NCBI GenBank assembly: GCA_910579115.1
Contig: CAJTSO010000064.1
Location: 1-8,476, forward strand
Direction of reading: 5' to 3'
DNA from: an uncultured Selenomonadaceae bacterium
Lineage (GTDB): Bacteria > Bacillota > Negativicutes > Selenomonadales > Selenomonadaceae
Length of the DNA stretch: 8,476 nucleotides
How positions within the stretch are numbered: the stretch's first letter is position 1; each line of letters starts with the position of its first letter. The position numbers were made by a program, and so were the translations under genes. Shown here piece after piece: positions 6,438 through 8,476 of this stretch. The notes beneath the pieces were generated by a model. The model was not told the DNA's origin. It did not search any database and saw only the letters and a program-made list of their open reading frames with translations.

Positions 6438-6992
6438 TCACAGCATGGACATTTTCTTGAACGCCGCCTCCGTCATACCGGCTTGCTCGGCGGCGTCCTT
6501 TATCGATAATATATTCTTTTTCGCCAGCTCCATAAGTGTATTCATTCTGCCTTCGGTGCGGCCTTCCTCCCGGCCTTCGTTCCAATATTTTTCAGTAATC
6601 TCACACATCCTGCTAACTCCTTGCTTCCGTTGTCTTGAATCTGCGTTTACATTCGGAGGTCGACGGGAATTTTCGTCGTCGTAGGCTTCGTCCTCATTAA
6701 ATACCTTCATCAGCCTGGCCACGTCCGAGCCGTTGTCAACCGCCGCGTTCACGTATATTTCCGTCAGGCCGTTGTCCGTCCGTTTATTAAGCTCTCTGAT
6801 AACCCTGTCCACATGGTACAGGGGACAGCCTCCGGCAAAAATATCAAATTTGGAAATAAAGACCATTATCACGTCGGGAATTTCCTGAAATTTACTGCCC
6901 GGTTCCACGATGTTGGCAGTCAGCAGGGCGTCGTCTATGGGATTTAATTTCTTTGCGTCTTCCCTGATCCGGGCCTTATTGCTCATGGGCAT
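6438..6992 (-). pseudogene. Decayed Rpn-family (PD-(D/E)XK nuclease/transposase-like) gene
   Basis: The protein belongs to the Rpn/PD-(D/E)XK family of recombination-promoting nucleases or putative transposases, whose intact members are about 280-300 residues. Only about 184 are left here. The N-terminus (KLNPIDD) joins directly to the distal part (TANIVEPGSKFQEIPDVIMV, FDIF, YHVDRV, NGLTEIYVN, LMKVF), so the middle segment that should carry the catalytic Asp and ExK residues is absent; the junction is near 6918-6930. At 6618-6671 the current frame reads NSRRPPNVNADSRQRKQG, whereas the alternative frame gives FPSTSECKRRFKTTE, which fits the family at that point. A lost base in the A-run near 6672 and a gained base near 6620-6626 therefore cancel. 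The C-terminus (EGREEGRTEGR, then a small helical tail) is normal. ATG 6992 or 6986 is the likely start; the frame is open to a TTG at 7034. Catalytically inactive by inference. Confidence 0.75.
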
Positions 6993-7131
6993 CAATTCCC
7001 CCGCCTGATATATCTTTCCGGCCGCTTTCAGCAATATTACAGCACAGCGTAAAAAATATCGTAAATAAATTTAATAAGAGGCTGTACCCAACTCTTCATA
7101 TTTATTTGTCATGACCACCGGCAACGCTCTC

Positions 7132-7159
7132 TTGACTTTCCGAAGGTATTTACTATAAT
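7132..7159 (+). promoter_or_regulatory. Predicted promoter of the Y-family polymerase gene
   Basis: TTGACT (7132-7137) and TATAAT (7154-7159) are 16 bases apart, 11 of 12 consensus matches. The -10 is the first hexamer of repeat copy D. The start would be near 7166, giving a leader of about 170 bases made almost wholly of copies D and E. No Bacillota-type LexA box (GAAC-N4-GTTC) was seen between 7100 and 7337. Confidence 0.6.
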
Positions 7160-7228
7160 GCAGTCATTCAAGAAAATTCCTTTGGAATTTTCTTCATATT
7201 AGCATTCAACGGTCAAAACCGTTATAAT
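7154..7228 (+). repeat. Intergenic repeat copy D (best preserved)
   Basis: Two perfect hairpins: AAGAAAATTCC with its complement around a 3-base loop (7170-7194), and AACGGT/ACCGTT around CAAA (7208-7223). The copy opens and closes with TATAATGCAG, and the closing one is shared with copy E, giving a 69-base tandem period. Internally TTAGCA (7199-7204) lies 18 bases before TATAAT (7223-7228), a second promoter-like pair facing the polymerase. Confidence 0.8.
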
Positions 7229-7294
7229 GCAGATGTTCGAGAAAATTGCCAGGCAATATCCGCCCATTGGCATTCAACAGCTTGCCGTCATAAT
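7223..7294 (+). repeat. Intergenic repeat copy E (tandem to D, diverged)
   Basis: It starts at the TATAATGCAG shared with copy D. The first hairpin has shrunk to ATTGCC/GGCAAT (7245-7257), and the second is eroded (AACAGCTTGCCGT). It still holds TTGGCA (7267-7272) and CATAAT (7289-7294) with a 16-base spacer, 31 bases before the first possible start codon of the polymerase gene. Confidence 0.7.
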
Positions 7295-7336
7295 AAAAAA
7301 ACAGGACTATTTAAGGAACAAGAGGTGAAGGCTGCT

Positions 7337-8476
7337 ATGCTGGTAAACAATTTCAAACAAACGTCCTCTGAAAGCAAACCGGCGGGTGACGATCGCATCT
7401 ATGCCGCCATCGATATGAAATCCTTCTTCGCCTCCGTCGAGTGCGTCGAAAGGAAGCTTAATCCCCTCACCACCAACCTTGTAGTGGCCGACCCTACCCG
7501 CACTGACAAAACCATCTGCCTGGCCGTATCCCCCTCCCTGAAATCTTACGGCATCTCCGGCCGGGCCCGCCTCTTTGAGGTCGTCCAAAAGGTAAAAGAA
7601 ATAAACGCCCGCCTTAAATTCTACGCCCCGAAGAAGCAGCTTACCGGCGAGTCCGCCGACGATACCGCCCTGAAGGAAAATCCCACCCTTGCCCTGAGCT
7701 ACATCACCGCCCCGCCCCGCATGGCCCTCTACAAGAAATACAGCCGTCTCATCTGTGAAACCTATCAGGAGTTCATTTCCCCCGAGGACATTCACGTCTA
7801 CTCCATCGACGAAGTATTCATCGATCTCACCCCTTACCTCAAAGTGTCCCGGCAGACTCCCCACCAGCTGACCATCAAACTCATCCGGGCCGTGCTGGCC
7901 AAAACCGGCATCACCGCCACCGCCGGCATCGGCCCCAATCTGTACCTGGCCAAAATCGCCATGGACATCGTGGCCAAAAAAATCCCCCCTGACGGGGACG
8001 GTGTCCGCATCGCCCAGCTCACCAGGGAGGAATACTGGGAAAAACTGTGGTCCCACCGGCCAATCACCGATTTCTGGCAGGTAGGCAAGGGCTATCAGAA
8101 ACGCCTTGCCGCCCACCATCTTTACACCATGGGAGATATTGCCCGCTGCTCTAAGGGAGGGCCAAAGGACTACTACAATGAAGCCTTCCTCTACCGGCTC
8201 TTCGGGATAAATGCCGGTCCCCTCATCTGCCACGCCTGGGGAGATGACCCTACGACCATCGCCGGCATCCGGGCCTATGTGCCAAAGAGCACCAGCCTCT
8301 CCAGCGGTCAGGTGCTGCAATTTCCCTATCCCGCCAGCAAGGCGGCCATCATCGTCCGGGAAATGGCGGACAACCTCAGCGGCCAACTGGTAAAGAAAAA
8401 TCTCTTTACCGACCGGATCGTCCTGACCATCGGCTATGACACCGAAAACCTTACCCGTCCGGACATCGCCAGCCAA
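7337..8476 (+). CDS. Y-family DNA polymerase, ImpB/MucB/SamB (UmuC/DinB) type, 3' end beyond window
   Basis: Error-prone translesion polymerase; 380 codons are present and the frame is open at the window edge. The first metal-binding motif is AAIDMKSFFASVEC with D26 and the likely steric-gate residue F31. The second is YSIDEVFID with D158 and E159, so the catalytic carboxylates are intact. TATAGIGPNLYLAKIAMD (193-210) is the conserved palm/fingers run, and the thumb follows (about 226-275, with ITDFWQVGKGYQKRL). The region from about 316 on (STSLSSGQVLQ) starts the little-finger domain, which is incomplete. The long Y-family version with an insertion between the motifs (residues 95-130) is typical of Bacillota UmuC/ImpB-like proteins often encoded on chromosomes and mobile elements. 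Two starts are plausible: ATG 7337 with AGAGGTG 9 bases upstream, or in-frame GTG 7325 with AAGGA 7 bases upstream. Its leader is repeat copies D and E; no SOS operator was found. Confidence 0.93.
   Translation, partial: MLVNNFKQTSSESKPAGDDRIYAAIDMKSFFASVECVERKLNPLTTNLVVADPTRTDKTICLAVSPSLKSYGISGRARLFEVVQKVKEINARLKFYAPKKQLTGESADDTALKENPTLALSYITAPPRMALYKKYSRLICETYQEFISPEDIHVYSIDEVFIDLTPYLKVSRQTPHQLTIKLIRAVLAKTGITATAGIGPNLYLAKIAMDIVAKKIPPDGDGVRIAQLTREEYWEKLWSHRPITDFWQVGKGYQKRLAAHHLYTMGDIARCSKGGPKDYYNEAFLYRLFGINAGPLICHAWGDDPTTIAGIRAYVPKSTSLSSGQVLQFPYPASKAAIIVREMADNLSGQLVKKNLFTDRIVLTIGYDTENLTRPDIASQ

Noticed and set aside
7034..7034. TTG at 7034 as the start of the Rpn-family remnant
   Set aside because: There is no ribosome site before it, and the extra 14 residues do not resemble the family N-terminus; ATG 6992 or 6986 fits better.
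7154..7294. Tandem copies D and E as a small CRISPR array
   Set aside because: The repeats are imperfect hairpin modules that share an end, with no unique spacers and no cas genes; dispersed copies elsewhere show an interspersed repeat family.
7307..8476. Long minus-strand open frame of 389 codons opposite the polymerase gene
   Set aside because: It is Gly/Asp-rich shadow coding with no recognisable domain, antisense to a frame with intact Y-family catalytic motifs.

Overview
The window looks like chromosomal DNA of a Gram-positive-lineage anaerobe (Bacillota), most likely a Negativicutes or gut-Clostridia type. The basis is an anaerobic-type glycerol-3-phosphate dehydrogenase operon, a PASTA-containing penicillin-binding protein, a CCA-encoding tRNA-Gly, an ImpB/MucB-type Y-family polymerase and Rpn-type nuclease debris. 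This placement is inference from family resemblance and base composition; no taxonomic marker is present.

Layout. Positions 1-205 hold a composite palindromic intergenic repeat, followed by a strong terminator (215-248). Reading leftwards on the minus strand is a three-gene operon, glpA-like FAD/[2Fe-2S] dehydrogenase (3466-2018), NAD/FAD oxidoreductase (2016-643) and a small Cys-rich DUF1667 protein (637-266), which together probably oxidise glycerol 3-phosphate. Upstream of it, also on minus, is a class B penicillin-binding protein with one PASTA domain (5765-3750). Then come tRNA-Gly(CCC) on plus (6027-6100), with its own promoter and terminator, and a decayed PD-(D/E)XK/Rpn-family gene on minus (6992-6438). 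Last is a Y-family DNA polymerase on plus that runs off the right edge (from 7337). The polymerase reading frame is the real gene there; long antisense frames are shadows.

What stands out. First, five copies of a roughly 70-bp, two-hairpin intergenic repeat lie at 3484-3525, 3661-3733, 5831-5905, 7154-7228 and 7223-7294. Four of the five carry promoter-like hexamers (a TTGGCA-like -35 and a TATAAT-like -10, with a small AACGG/CCGTT palindrome in the spacer), and these point toward the adjacent protein gene: glpA, the penicillin-binding protein and the polymerase. The family therefore looks like a portable promoter or leader element. Second, the NAD/FAD oxidoreductase carries a hydrophilic 32-residue in-frame insertion (96 bp, flanked by a 7-bp direct repeat) exactly in its NAD-binding Rossmann fold, which looks like a mini-element accommodated inside a protein. 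Third, the Rpn-family gene appears to have lost its nuclease core and to carry two mutually compensating frameshifts.

No CRISPR array, prophage, toxin-antitoxin pair or complete insertion sequence was seen.
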